Below, piece after piece: positions 27,121-35,288 of a stretch of DNA of 64,000 nt (position 1 is its first letter; every line of letters starts with the position of its first letter). A model generated the notes under the pieces. The model saw nothing but the letters and a program-made list of their open reading frames with translations, was not told where the DNA came from and did not search any database. Origin of the DNA: Rhodospirillaceae bacterium. Lineage in GTDB: Bacteria; Pseudomonadota; Alphaproteobacteria; Rhodospirillales; Rhodospirillaceae. Where the stretch lies: the NCBI GenBank assembly GCA_947476925.1, contig CANJSF010000004.1, positions 1-64,000 of the forward strand, written 5' to 3'. The position numbers were made by a program, and so were the translations under genes.

Positions 27121-27138
27121 ACGGCAAACCCCATGCCG
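27121..27138 (-). promoter_or_regulatory. Sigma-54 promoter of amtB
   Basis: On the minus strand CGGCATGGGGTTTGCC gives GG (27137-27136) and GC (27125-27124) separated by exactly ten bases, close to TGGCAYR-N4-TTGC. The expected start near 27112 leaves a short leader to ATG 27088. An NtrC-type box lies about 140-155 bp upstream. Confidence 0.7.
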
Positions 27139-27277
27139 CGCCATTCCAGAGGACTACTATTCAAGTTTCGTGCCGGAATCTGGGGATAACTTAAGTGATG
27201 AAAAACAATGGGTTAGATTCAAATCACACGTCGTGGGGCCAAATAGTGCCTGCGAATTATACAGGGGCAAACTGGCC

Positions 27278-27294
27278 TGCACAAAAATAGTGCA
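27278..27294 (-). promoter_or_regulatory. NtrC-type enhancer box upstream of amtB
   Basis: The minus strand reads TGCACTATTTTTGTGCA, a 17-bp dyad TGCAC-N7-GTGCA. It equals the enterobacterial NtrC consensus TGCAC(C)-N5-(G)GTGCA in outline. Position relative to the sigma-54 promoter is typical of NtrC enhancers. Only one clear copy was found. Confidence 0.7.
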
Positions 27295-27322
27295 GCGCAG
27301 CAAAGCTGCTAGCGAATTGTCC

Positions 27323-27772
27323 TTAGGCGTCCTTCAATTTCCCCACCAGCGACAGGATATTCCCCGCTGGGTCGCGGAAGTGGGCAATTCCGCCGCCCCA
27401 TTGCTGTTTTTGCGGCGGCGCCATGAACTCGACACCCTTGCTCACCAGCTCGTCATAGATCGCGCTGAGATCGGACACCTTGAAACTGAGGGCGGCAAAG
27501 CGGCCCACAAGTTCGCCGTACGCTGGATGGTTGGGCGCGATGCGCTCTAAGGCAAGCTGGGTGCCACCCGTGTCGAAGAATGCATACGGTCCGGCTGCGG
27601 TGCCATCGACCAAATGCAGGCCCAAAGTTGTGCCATAAAACGTAAAGGCCGCCGCAAAATCACCCACATAAATTTTCGCCGCTTGAAGCTTAAACTTCGG
27701 GTCATGATGGTGGTGGTGATCGTGCCCATGGTCGTGGTCATGATCGTGGTCGTGCGGATGGTCGTGGGGCAT
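27323..27772 (-). CDS. VOC (glyoxalase/dioxygenase superfamily) protein with His-rich N-terminus
   Basis: One VOC module (about 27-148) contains AAKIYVGDFAAAFTFYGTTLGLHLV, PYAFFDTGGTQLALE and IAHFRDPAGNILSLVGK. Before it is a run HPHDHDHDHDHGHDHHHHHD of alternating His and Asp, unusual for the family and suggestive of Zn or Ni binding or storage. VOC proteins use a divalent metal for glyoxalase, isomerase, resistance or ring-cleavage chemistry; the substrate here is unknown. Upstream in-frame codons were excluded because they lack a ribosome site. It is divergent from the rhodanese gene. Confidence 0.8.
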   Translation of the reverse strand: MPHDHPHDHDHDHDHGHDHHHHHDPKFKLQAAKIYVGDFAAAFTFYGTTLGLHLVDGTAAGPYAFFDTGGTQLALERIAPNHPAYGELVGRFAALSFKVSDLSAIYDELVSKGVEFMAPPQKQQWGGGIAHFRDPAGNILSLVGKLKDA

Positions 27773-27861
27773 GAAAAGCTCGCGGTTGAAAAGCCTGAAG
27801 TGCTGGAATGACAAGAGAAGATGTAGCGAATAGTATTCCAACCTTCAATTCAGGAGTCGTC

Positions 27862-28197
27862 ATGTCCCTGCCGCCCGAACAAGTGTTTTACGTCAGCCCG
27901 GCCCAGATCAACGAATGGCGCGCTGCCAACCAAGCCGTGATTGTCGATGTGCGCGAAGACAACGAATGGGCTGAGGCTCATGTGCCAGGCGCAATTTTGA
28001 TGCCACTGTCGACCTTCGACCCGGCCAAAATCCCCGACCATCAAGGCAAGCACTTGGTGTTTCATTGCCGCAGCGGTCGGCGTTGCGGCATGGCTGCCGA
28101 GAAGGCCGTGGCCGCGGGCTACAAAGGCGTGATTAAGCGCATGGAGGGCGGATTTTTGGCCTGGAGTGCAGCAGGCTTCGACAGCGAGCCAAGCTAA
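27862..28197 (+). CDS. Rhodanese-like sulfurtransferase
   Basis: The 111-residue single-domain rhodanese has VIVDVREDNEWAEAHVPGAILMPLSTFD and active-site loop HCRSGRRC with the persulfide-forming Cys. The end is KRMEGGFLAWSAAG. It would transfer sulfane sulfur in the cytoplasm. CAGGAG lies close before ATG 27862. It is 4 bp before the universal stress gene and is the first gene of a run into soeABC, consistent with a role in sulfur oxidation or sulfite handling. Confidence 0.9.
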   Translation: MSLPPEQVFYVSPAQINEWRAANQAVIVDVREDNEWAEAHVPGAILMPLSTFDPAKIPDHQGKHLVFHCRSGRRCGMAAEKAVAAGYKGVIKRMEGGFLAWSAAGFDSEPS

Positions 28198-28201
28198 TCC
28201 C

Positions 28202-28732
28202 ATGACGCCTGACGCAACATCGGCGGCAACGCCATCGATGCGTGACCCGCGAATTGGCCACGAAGACAAACGCATGTTTTTGGTGGTGGTCGACGACAGC
28301 GAGGAGCTGAGTGCCGCCATTCGCTACACCTGTAATCGCGCCAAAATTACGGGCGGGCGCGTGGCGCTTTTATATGTTTATGATCTCGACAAAGATTTTC
28401 AGCAGTTCGCCGCAGTCGGCAACTTGATGGAAAAAGAAGCTCTTCACAACGCCGAAGACGCGCTGCAACGCCATGCCATGGTAATTCAGCAAGCGGTGGG
28501 ACGGGTGCCTGAAATGTTTGTGCGCAAAGGCAACTCGCGCGAGGAACTGTTCAAGCTTGTAGCCGAACATCCCGAGATTAGCATATTGGTTTTGGGCGCC
28601 GCGCCTGGCAAAAAACCAGGCCCTCTCGTCGAAGCCGTGACCGGCAAGTTCGCCGGCAAAATTGGTATTCCCGTGACGGTCGTGCCCGGAGACCTCAATG
28701 CTAACGACATCGACCGTTTGACTTCTGGCTGA
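28202..28732 (+). CDS. Universal stress protein (UspA family)
   Basis: The Usp domain starts at MFLVVVDDSEELSAAIRYTCNRAKITGG and ends in the nucleotide-binding pattern VLGAAPGKKPGPLVEAVTGKFAGKIGIPVTVVPG. The 176-residue length with a short polar N-terminal extension is typical. ATG 28202 follows the rhodanese stop by 4 bp, so the two are co-transcribed; internal Met residues at 28238 and 28268 are alternative starts. The link with a molybdoenzyme suggests a stress or redox signal role, not a catalytic one. Confidence 0.87.
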   Translation: MTPDATSAATPSMRDPRIGHEDKRMFLVVVDDSEELSAAIRYTCNRAKITGGRVALLYVYDLDKDFQQFAAVGNLMEKEALHNAEDALQRHAMVIQQAVGRVPEMFVRKGNSREELFKLVAEHPEISILVLGAAPGKKPGPLVEAVTGKFAGKIGIPVTVVPGDLNANDIDRLTSG

Positions 28733-28781
28733 AAGCCCATAGGTTTCGGAAAACGTAAATTCACCAGGGTGGGGGGCGCCC

Positions 28782-31640
28782 ATGGCGTTCACAGCGCCGC
28801 TAGAGAATGACGGCGTCAATACTTCGCCCCATGTTGCGGACGAAGTTAAAACCACGACCTGCTACATGTGCGCGTGCCGTTGTGGCATCAAAGTGCATTT
28901 GCAAAATGGCCAAGTGCGCTACATCCAAGGCAACCGCGATCACCCCGTCAACAAAGGCATTTTGTGCGGCAAGGGTGCGGCGGGCATTATGCAGCACTAC
29001 TCGCCGGCCCGGCTGCGCAAGCCGTTGAAACGTGTGGGCGAGCGCGGGGCCAGCGAGTATGCCGAAATCGAATGGGACGAAGCGCTGAGTATTGCCACCG
29101 GATGGCTGAGCAACATTCGCGCGACCGACCCCAAAAAACTGGCGTTCTTTACCGGACGCGATCAGTCGCAATCTCTCACCGGCTGGTGGGCCAACCAATT
29201 CGGCACGCCCAATTATGCCGCCCACGGCGGGTTTTGTTCCGTCAACATGGCGACGGCCGGCATTTACACCATTGGCGGATCATTCTGGGAGTTTGGCGAA
29301 CCCGACTGGGACCACACGAAATATTTCATGATGTTCGGTGTGGCCGAAGATCATGACTCGAACCCCATCAAAATTGGGTTGGGAAAGTTAAAAGCGCGCG
29401 GCGCAAAGTTTGTTTCAGTCAACCCGGCGCAAACCGGCTACTCGGCCATTGCCGATGAATGGGTGGGCTTACGCCCCGGCACCGACGGCCTGTTTGTCAT
29501 GGCCATCATCCACGAGTTATTGCAATCGGGTAGCGTCGATCTGGATTACTTGGTGCGCTACACCAACGCCCCGTGGCTGGTCATCCAAGCGCCGGGCACC
29601 GCCGACGACGGCATGATTGCCCGCGACCCCCAAGGCAATCCGCTGTGTTGGGACCAAAAAACCAAAACGCCAATCAACGCGCTGCTGGCTGAAGTCGCCC
29701 CTGTGTTACGCGGCAACTTTGATGTGAACGGCAAACGCGCGGTACCTGCGTTTGAACTGATGGCCCAAAGATATTTGGACAACGCTTACGCCCCGGATGC
29801 GGTGGCTGAACGCTGCGGCATTCCGGCAGCCACAATTAAACGCATTGCCGCTGAAGTGGCGCATGTTGCCTTCCAACAGCAAATCGAACTGCCCATCGCC
29901 TGGACCGATTGGGCCGGGCGCAAACACGACAAAATAATTGGGCGGCCGGTAGCCATGCATGCCATGCGCGGCATCTCGGCCCACACGAATGGCTTTCATA
30001 CGTGCCGCGCCATTCACTTGCTGCAAATGTTGCTGGGCAGCGTCGATGTGCCCGGTGGCTTTCGCTACAAGCCGCCCTACCCGCGCCCCATCCCACCTGG
30101 CCCCAAGCCCGCCGGTAAAAAAGGCGCGACGCCCAACCAACCGTTAGGCGGCATGCCATTGGGTTTTGTAACGGCTCCCGAAGATTTGTTGTTGGACGGA
30201 CAAGGCAAACCCATACGTATCGACAAAGCGTATTCATGGGATCACCCCATCGCCTCGCATGGCTTGATGCACATGGTGATTTCCAACGCCGTGAATGGGG
30301 ACCCCTACCCCATCGACACACTGTTTATGTACATGGCCAATATGGCCTGGAATTCGTCGATGAACACGCGCGGAACCATCGACATGCTGACGGCCAAAAA
30401 CACCGACGGCAGCTATAAAATCCCACACATTATTTATTCAGACGCCTACTTTTCCGAAACGGTTGCCTACGCCGATTTGATTTTGCCCGACACAACGTAT
30501 TTGGAGCGTTGGGATTGTATCTCGTTGTTGGACAGGCCCATCTCAGACGCCGATGCCGCGGGTGATGCCATACGCCAACCTGTGATCGCACCCGACCGCG
30601 ATGTGCGCGCGTTTCAAACCGTGCTGCTTGATCTCGGCGCGCGGTTGAAATTGCCGGGAATGGTCGATGAGGATGGCGACCCGAAATTCCCCGGCGGATA
30701 CCCCGACTATATTGTGAACCACGAGCGTGCGCCGGGCATCGGCCCGCTGGCGGGCTGGCGTGGCGACGGCACAGCTCAAGGGCACGGCGCCCCAAATGCC
30801 GCGCAGCTTGATAACTACATTGAAAATGGCTGCTTCTGGCGCGGCGAAATTCCACACGATGCGCGTTACATGAAAATGGCCAACGCCTCATACTTGGCAT
30901 GGTCCAAGCAGATGGGCTTTATTCCCAAAGCTGAACAGATCGTGTTGCAAATCTATTCCGAGCCTCTGCAGAAATTCCGAAATGCGGCGCGCGGGCATGG
31001 CCCAGTGCAACCACCTGATAAAGATCGCGCACGCATCGAGACCTACTTTGATCCGCTGCCGATGTGGTATGCGCCGTTTGAAGAAGCGGCCATCGACCCC
31101 CAGCAGTTTCCGCTGCATGCGCTGACGCAGCGCCCCATGCATCACTACCATTCGTGGGGATCGCAAAACGCATGGTTGCGCCAGATTACCTCGCAAAATC
31201 GATTGTTCATGAATCGCACTACAGCCACGGCGCAAAACATTGCCGACGACGATTGGGTGTGGATCACCAGCCATGCGGGCCGCGTGAAAGCGCAAGTGCG
31301 ACTGGTTGACGGCGTGAACAAGGATACCGTGTGGACTTGGAACGCCATTGGCAAACGCAAGGGCAGTTGGGCGCTCAACCCCAATGCGCCGGAATCCACC
31401 CGCGCGTTTTTGCTCAACCACGTGATCTCAGAGCGTTTGCCAAACTCGCAGCAATCCAACAGCGACCCGATTACCGGCCAAGCGGCGTGGTTTGATGTGC
31501 GGGTGCGTGTGGAACGCGCCGCTGATCACGAACAAAATGACGCTGGCCACAATTTTGGTGCGCTCTATCCGCCACCAGGAGTAACAACCGGCCCCGACGT
31601 CCTGCAATATGGCGCGCAGTTTTCCGAGGCCGCCGAATGA
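28782..31640 (+). CDS. soeA: Molybdopterin oxidoreductase, probable sulfite:quinone dehydrogenase large subunit SoeA
   Basis: The 952-residue enzyme belongs to the DMSO reductase family. An N-terminal [4Fe-4S] motif CYMCACRCG...ILCGKG is followed by the Mo-bis-MGD domains (GRDQSQSLTGWW, GGFCSVNMATAGIYTIGG, VAEDHDSNPIKIG) and the C-terminal molydopterin-dinucleotide domain (about 790-930). There is no Tat signal, so it should face the cytoplasm, as known for SoeABC but not for many relatives. Two membrane-linked partners follow in the same order as soeABC in Ruegeria and Allochromatium, where the complex oxidises sulfite to sulfate. Rhodanese upstream supports a sulfur role. Arsenate or polysulfide substrates remain possible. 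Confidence 0.8.
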   Translation: MAFTAPLENDGVNTSPHVADEVKTTTCYMCACRCGIKVHLQNGQVRYIQGNRDHPVNKGILCGKGAAGIMQHYSPARLRKPLKRVGERGASEYAEIEWDEALSIATGWLSNIRATDPKKLAFFTGRDQSQSLTGWWANQFGTPNYAAHGGFCSVNMATAGIYTIGGSFWEFGEPDWDHTKYFMMFGVAEDHDSNPIKIGLGKLKARGAKFVSVNPAQTGYSAIADEWVGLRPGTDGLFVMAIIHELLQSGSVDLDYLVRYTNAPWLVIQAPGTADDGMIARDPQGNPLCWDQKTKTPINALLAEVAPVLRGNFDVNGKRAVPAFELMAQRYLDNAYAPDAVAERCGIPAATIKRIAAEVAHVAFQQQIELPIAWTDWAGRKHDKIIGRPVAMHAMRGISAHTNGFHTCRAIHLLQMLLGSVDVPGGFRYKPPYPRPIPPGPKPAGKKGATPNQPLGGMPLGFVTAPEDLLLDGQGKPIRIDKAYSWDHPIASHGLMHMVISNAVNGDPYPIDTLFMYMANMAWNSSMNTRGTIDMLTAKNTDGSYKIPHIIYSDAYFSETVAYADLILPDTTYLERWDCISLLDRPISDADAAGDAIRQPVIAPDRDVRAFQTVLLDLGARLKLPGMVDEDGDPKFPGGYPDYIVNHERAPGIGPLAGWRGDGTAQGHGAPNAAQLDNYIENGCFWRGEIPHDARYMKMANASYLAWSKQMGFIPKAEQIVLQIYSEPLQKFRNAARGHGPVQPPDKDRARIETYFDPLPMWYAPFEEAAIDPQQFPLHALTQRPMHHYHSWGSQNAWLRQITSQNRLFMNRTTATAQNIADDDWVWITSHAGRVKAQVRLVDGVNKDTVWTWNAIGKRKGSWALNPNAPESTRAFLLNHVISERLPNSQQSNSDPITGQAAWFDVRVRVERAADHEQNDAGHNFGALYPPPGVTTGPDVLQYGAQFSEAAE

Positions 31641-32383
31641 CATCGCTCCCGGCAACGACCGACAAAAAACTTGGTTTGGTGATCGATCTCGACACCTGCG
31701 TGGGCTGCCAGGCGTGCGTGACCAACTGCAAAGAATGGAACACCGGTGGGCTAATGGCCCCGCTGACGGACTTAAAATCCTACGGCGCCGAGGCCGACGG
31801 CGTGTGGTTTAATCGCGTCCACACCTATGAAGTGACCGGCCACGAGGCCTGCGGCGCATCGGCCTCGCGCACCATGCACTTCCCACGTTCGTGCTTGCAT
31901 TGCGAAACGCCCGAATGCGTGACCGTGTGCCCCACCGGCGCATCTTACAAACGCACAACCGATGGCATTGTGTTGGTCAACGAAGATTTGTGTATTGGCT
32001 GCAAACTCTGCTCGTGGGCGTGCCCATACGGCGCCCGTGAATTCGACGTGTTCGAAGGTGTGATGAAAAAATGCACGCTGTGTGTTGATCGTATATATAA
32101 CGAAAACTTGGCGGAAGAAGATCGCGTGCCTGCGTGCGTGCTCACTTGCCCCACCAGCGCGCGGCATTTTGGCGATTTGGGCGATCCGAATTCGGACGTG
32201 TCGAAATTAGTGGCGTCGCGCGGCGGCGTCGATTTAATGCCCGAGCTTGGCTACAAACCCACCAACAAGTATCTTCCACCGCGCGCGCGCAAAGACAGCG
32301 CCGCCGCCAGGCCGACACCCGAACTGAAGCCCATCACTGCCGATGGTTTCCTCGGTTGGGTCGACAAGTTGTTGTCGCGGTAG
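31637..32383 (+). CDS. soeB: Four-cluster ferredoxin-like subunit SoeB
   Basis: The 248-residue electron-transfer subunit has four cysteine clusters: CVGCQACVTNCKEWN, CLHCETPECVTVCPTG, CIGCKLCSWACPYGARE and CTLCVDRIYNE...ACVLTCP. These would bind four [4Fe-4S] centres. The ATG overlaps the soeA stop codon (ATGA), showing tight coupling. A C-terminal segment rich in Pro/Arg would contact the membrane subunit. It passes electrons between SoeA and SoeC. Confidence 0.88.
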   Translation: MTSLPATTDKKLGLVIDLDTCVGCQACVTNCKEWNTGGLMAPLTDLKSYGAEADGVWFNRVHTYEVTGHEACGASASRTMHFPRSCLHCETPECVTVCPTGASYKRTTDGIVLVNEDLCIGCKLCSWACPYGAREFDVFEGVMKKCTLCVDRIYNENLAEEDRVPACVLTCPTSARHFGDLGDPNSDVSKLVASRGGVDLMPELGYKPTNKYLPPRARKDSAAARPTPELKPITADGFLGWVDKLLSR

Positions 32384-32389
32384 TCCGCC

Positions 32390-33337
32390 ATGAACCCGGC
32401 TCTTTCCGTTATTTTCTTCACGACAGCATCTGGCGCGGGCTACGGCATGCTTGTGACGCTGGGGCTTTACGCAGCCGTCGGCCGGCTCCCCAATGATTTG
32501 TGGTTTGCGCTGACCGCCATGGTCGTCTCGCTGGGCCTTATTACAGCGGGGTTGTTGTCATCGACATTTCACTTAGGCCACCCAGAGCGCGCTTGGCGGG
32601 CCTTCAGCCAGTGGCGCACGAGCTGGCTGTCGCGCGAAGGCATTATGGCGATTGCGACTTATGTTCCGGCGCTGCTCTTTGGTTTGGCCTGGGCGTTTCC
32701 GACCTATGTGCCATTGCCGCAAAGCTTGCTTGGCATTTTGTCAGCGGTGTTTGCACTGGGCACGATTTACACCACAGCAATGATTTACCGCAGCTTGAAA
32801 CCGATTCATCAGTGGCATAACAAACACGTCGTGCCATCGTATCTTATGTTGGGAGTGATGACCGGCGCGATGCTTGTGCTGGCGCTGACAACACTGTTCG
32901 GCGAACGCACGGCGTTCCTCACGCCTGTCTGCGGCATTTTATTTGCCGCGGGCCTCACTGTGAAATGGCTTTACTGGTCGTTCATCGACACCTCGGCTGG
33001 TGCCAGCACGCCTACAAGCGCTGTGGGCCTGTCGGGGCCCAACGTGAAAGTCACCAGCGTTGAGTGGCCGCACACCGAAGCCAATTACGTGCTGAAGGAA
33101 ATGGGCTTTCAGGTGGCGCGCAAACACGCCGCGAGGCTGCGCCACGTGGCAATCTGGGCCGGGTTTTTACTGCCTGCCGTCGCCCTTGAGGCATCGATTT
33201 TACTGCCGGCCATGGCGCCGCTGCTCCTCATGCCTGCGACTGTCCTGATGGCCATCGGCATTATCGCCGAGCGTTGGCTCTTCTTCGCCCAGGCTAAGCA
33301 TACAGTGACGCTGTATTATGGTAGTAGCAGCGCCTGA
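32390..33337 (+). CDS. soeC: DmsC/NrfD-like quinone-reactive membrane subunit SoeC
   Basis: The 315-residue integral membrane protein has about eight helices. It begins PALSVIFFTTASGAGYGMLVTLGLY, with LLSSTFHLGHPERAWRAFSQWRTSWLSREG, the conserved His and Arg loop of the DmsC family. It anchors SoeAB and exchanges electrons with the quinone pool. It starts 6 bp after soeB. The palindrome at 33341-33363 lies immediately behind its stop codon. Confidence 0.88.
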   Translation: MNPALSVIFFTTASGAGYGMLVTLGLYAAVGRLPNDLWFALTAMVVSLGLITAGLLSSTFHLGHPERAWRAFSQWRTSWLSREGIMAIATYVPALLFGLAWAFPTYVPLPQSLLGILSAVFALGTIYTTAMIYRSLKPIHQWHNKHVVPSYLMLGVMTGAMLVLALTTLFGERTAFLTPVCGILFAAGLTVKWLYWSFIDTSAGASTPTSAVGLSGPNVKVTSVEWPHTEANYVLKEMGFQVARKHAARLRHVAIWAGFLLPAVALEASILLPAMAPLLLMPATVLMAIGIIAERWLFFAQAKHTVTLYYGSSSA

Positions 33338-33340
33338 CCG

Positions 33341-33363
33341 ATTATGTTGCGGCGCAACATAAT
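33341..33363. promoter_or_regulatory. Perfect 11-bp inverted repeat behind soeC
   Basis: ATTATGTTGCG (33341-33351) and CGCAACATAAT (33353-33363) are reverse complements around one central base. The one-base centre cannot form a hairpin loop and no T tract follows, so it looks like an operator for a dimeric repressor, not a terminator. It is 130 bp upstream of the 117-residue gene. TGCG/CGCA-type dyads are used by PhaR and TetR-like regulators, but the owner is unknown. Confidence 0.55.
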
Positions 33364-33493
33364 GAGTTTAACATTAGCCGGACAACGTTTGTTACCAATT
33401 GCCCGTTGCTGGCATCAGCGTACGGGCAGTACAAATATCCACGACAATCACCGGCATTAGAAACTGATTTCATCGAGCAGAGGGAGCCAGATC

Positions 33494-33847
33494 ATGGCAG
33501 ACGACAAGAAGACGGGTGAGCGCACCAAAGCGGCATCCGACTACATCAAAGCCGACACCGATAACGCAGTGTTCTTGGGCAATGCGCATATCGACAACCT
33601 GATGACCATCGTCATCGCCATCGGTTCGGAGATTTGGGCCGACCGGCAGCGCAGCCGTATTATGGAACACCTGCTCAGCACCAAGGGCAAAGTGACCACC
33701 GAAATGATCGAACAATTTGTTCCGACCGACGCCCAAAAAACCGCCTGGGCCGCCGAGCGCGATGCCATGACAAAGCGGGTCTACAGCGTGCTGGCGCGCG
33801 ATACGAGCCAAGGCAAGCCGTTTGGTGAAGAACGTAAGTTTAACTAA
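33494..33847 (+). CDS. Uncharacterised 117-residue soluble protein paired with methyltransferase
   Basis: I do not recognise a family. The protein is mostly helical in appearance and hydrophilic, with HIDNLMTIVIAIGSEIWADRQRSRIMEHLLSTKGKVTTEMIEQFVP in the centre. The C-terminus ERDAMTKRVYSVLARD...EERKFN is charged. No signal peptide or membrane helix is seen. AGGGAG precedes ATG 33494, and the stop is 24 bp before the methyltransferase gene; the two are surely co-transcribed, and the palindrome upstream may control both. A partner or regulatory subunit role is inferred only from adjacency. Confidence 0.7.
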   Translation: MADDKKTGERTKAASDYIKADTDNAVFLGNAHIDNLMTIVIAIGSEIWADRQRSRIMEHLLSTKGKVTTEMIEQFVPTDAQKTAWAAERDAMTKRVYSVLARDTSQGKPFGEERKFN

Positions 33848-33871
33848 GCAACCGCAGTCGGGAGAAAAATC

Positions 33872-35071
33872 ATGATGGATCGTCGCACACTTGTGGGCGT
33901 CGGCGCTGCGGTGACAACCGCCGTTAGCTCGTTCTTCGGCGGGCGCAAGGCCGAGGCCAAAGCGAAAGACATGCCTTACCCCAAGGGCACGATGCAGCCC
34001 CGTGGACACATGGAGCGCCTGGAGCGCTTTGCCAACCTCGATATCGAAAGCCGTCAGGATTTCTTGATGAGCTACCGGGCGTTCATCAACACCGATTTGA
34101 GCCGCATGGCTAATATGCGCGCCGATGCGATATTGAAGGCCAAAGGCATTCCCCGCGATAAAGAACTGAGCCAAGAAGAAGCCATCTCGCTGCTGCAAGA
34201 CGACCCCGTGATTGCCATGAGCACACGCGGCTGGCTGAGCGCACAGCAGTTGATGTGGAATGGCCTGAAAGACGAATTCGAGGGAAACGCCGACCGCTAC
34301 CTGTCGGAAATGGAAGCGGCCGACAAAATGGGCCCCGGCAAGTTGGAGTTAAAGCCGGATCTGAAATTGCCCGATTATGTGAAGCACGAAATTCACATTC
34401 AGCCCGGCGGCTATGTCGGCAACGAATTCGCCGGCCATATGTACCACTACGGTACAAACGCGTTCTACACGGGCCGCAATTTCAACGACGAACTGCACGT
34501 GGGCAGCGCCAACAACATGCCCATCCCGAAAGACGGCAAAGTCTTGCGTATTCTCGATGTGGGCTGCGGCATCGGCCAATTGTCGATGGCGTTGAAAGAG
34601 CGTTTCCCCAAGGCTGAAGTCTGGGGCATCGATGTGGGTGGCCCGATGATTCGGTATGCACATTTGCGCTCGGTCGAACGTGGGTTGGACGTGAACTTCT
34701 CGCAACGCTTGGGCGAGGACACGCAGTTCCCGGATAACTACTTCGATATCGTGACCAGCTACATCATGTTCCACGAAGTCAGCCCCGAAGGCACAGCGGC
34801 GCACGTCAAAGAAGCCATGCGTATTGTGCGCCCCGGCGGCATTTATTATCCGCTGGACTTCAAACTCACTGGCGTGCCGCGCCGCACTGCCTATGGTCAG
34901 TATCGCGGCTGGATGGATCATCGCTGGAACAACGAAGTGTGGACTCAGAAATTCCGCACGAACGGTTTGCCCGACATGATCCGTAAAGCCGGATTTGAGC
35001 TGAACGAAAAAGAGCCCGAGTTGCTGCGTGGCTTTGGCATTTTGAATGCAACAAAGCCGATGAACGCTTAA
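33872..35071 (+). CDS. SAM-methyltransferase-fold protein with Tat-like N-terminus
   Basis: The 399-residue protein begins MMDRRTLVGVGAAVTTAVSSFFGGRKAEA: a twin-arginine pair, a modest hydrophobic stretch and an AEA cleavage-like site. The middle holds a class I SAM-binding domain with ILDVGCGIGQLSMAL (motif I), VWGIDVGGPMIRYA and LGEDTQFPDNYFDIVTSYIMFHEV. A preceding helical region (about 40-200) has no recognised domain. Export of a SAM-dependent enzyme would be odd because SAM is cytoplasmic; the twin-arginine signal may be non-functional or the domain may bind another ligand. It follows the 117-residue gene by 24 bp and ends before a strong terminator. Confidence 0.75.
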   Translation: MMDRRTLVGVGAAVTTAVSSFFGGRKAEAKAKDMPYPKGTMQPRGHMERLERFANLDIESRQDFLMSYRAFINTDLSRMANMRADAILKAKGIPRDKELSQEEAISLLQDDPVIAMSTRGWLSAQQLMWNGLKDEFEGNADRYLSEMEAADKMGPGKLELKPDLKLPDYVKHEIHIQPGGYVGNEFAGHMYHYGTNAFYTGRNFNDELHVGSANNMPIPKDGKVLRILDVGCGIGQLSMALKERFPKAEVWGIDVGGPMIRYAHLRSVERGLDVNFSQRLGEDTQFPDNYFDIVTSYIMFHEVSPEGTAAHVKEAMRIVRPGGIYYPLDFKLTGVPRRTAYGQYRGWMDHRWNNEVWTQKFRTNGLPDMIRKAGFELNEKEPELLRGFGILNATKPMNA

Positions 35072-35093
35072 GGCAGCGACACTCTCAAAATAC

Positions 35094-35123
35094 AAAAGGG
35101 CCGGTGCTTGCATCGGCCCTTTT
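35094..35123 (+). terminator. Rho-independent terminator after the methyltransferase gene
   Basis: AAAAGGGCCG pairs with CGGCCCTTTT, extended by TGC/GCA across a G-T wobble, with the T run at the end. The flanking A and T runs allow use from both strands. Confidence 0.85.
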
Positions 35124-35288
35124 GCTTTGTGTTGCATTCACCACTCCTATGGATGCGGGCATCCAGATCGCAATTTTCCCGCGCTGGAACACGGATCGCC
35201 GTTTTCATAGGGATCACAGGAGTGTTATTGATCTGCTGAGCGTGCTCAAATGCGACAATCGAAATAGTTAGGTCTTATTGAATTTTCC

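Noticed and set aside
33341-33363. Terminator for soeABC
   Set aside because: The inverted repeat has a one-base centre and no T run, so a functional hairpin terminator is unlikely.
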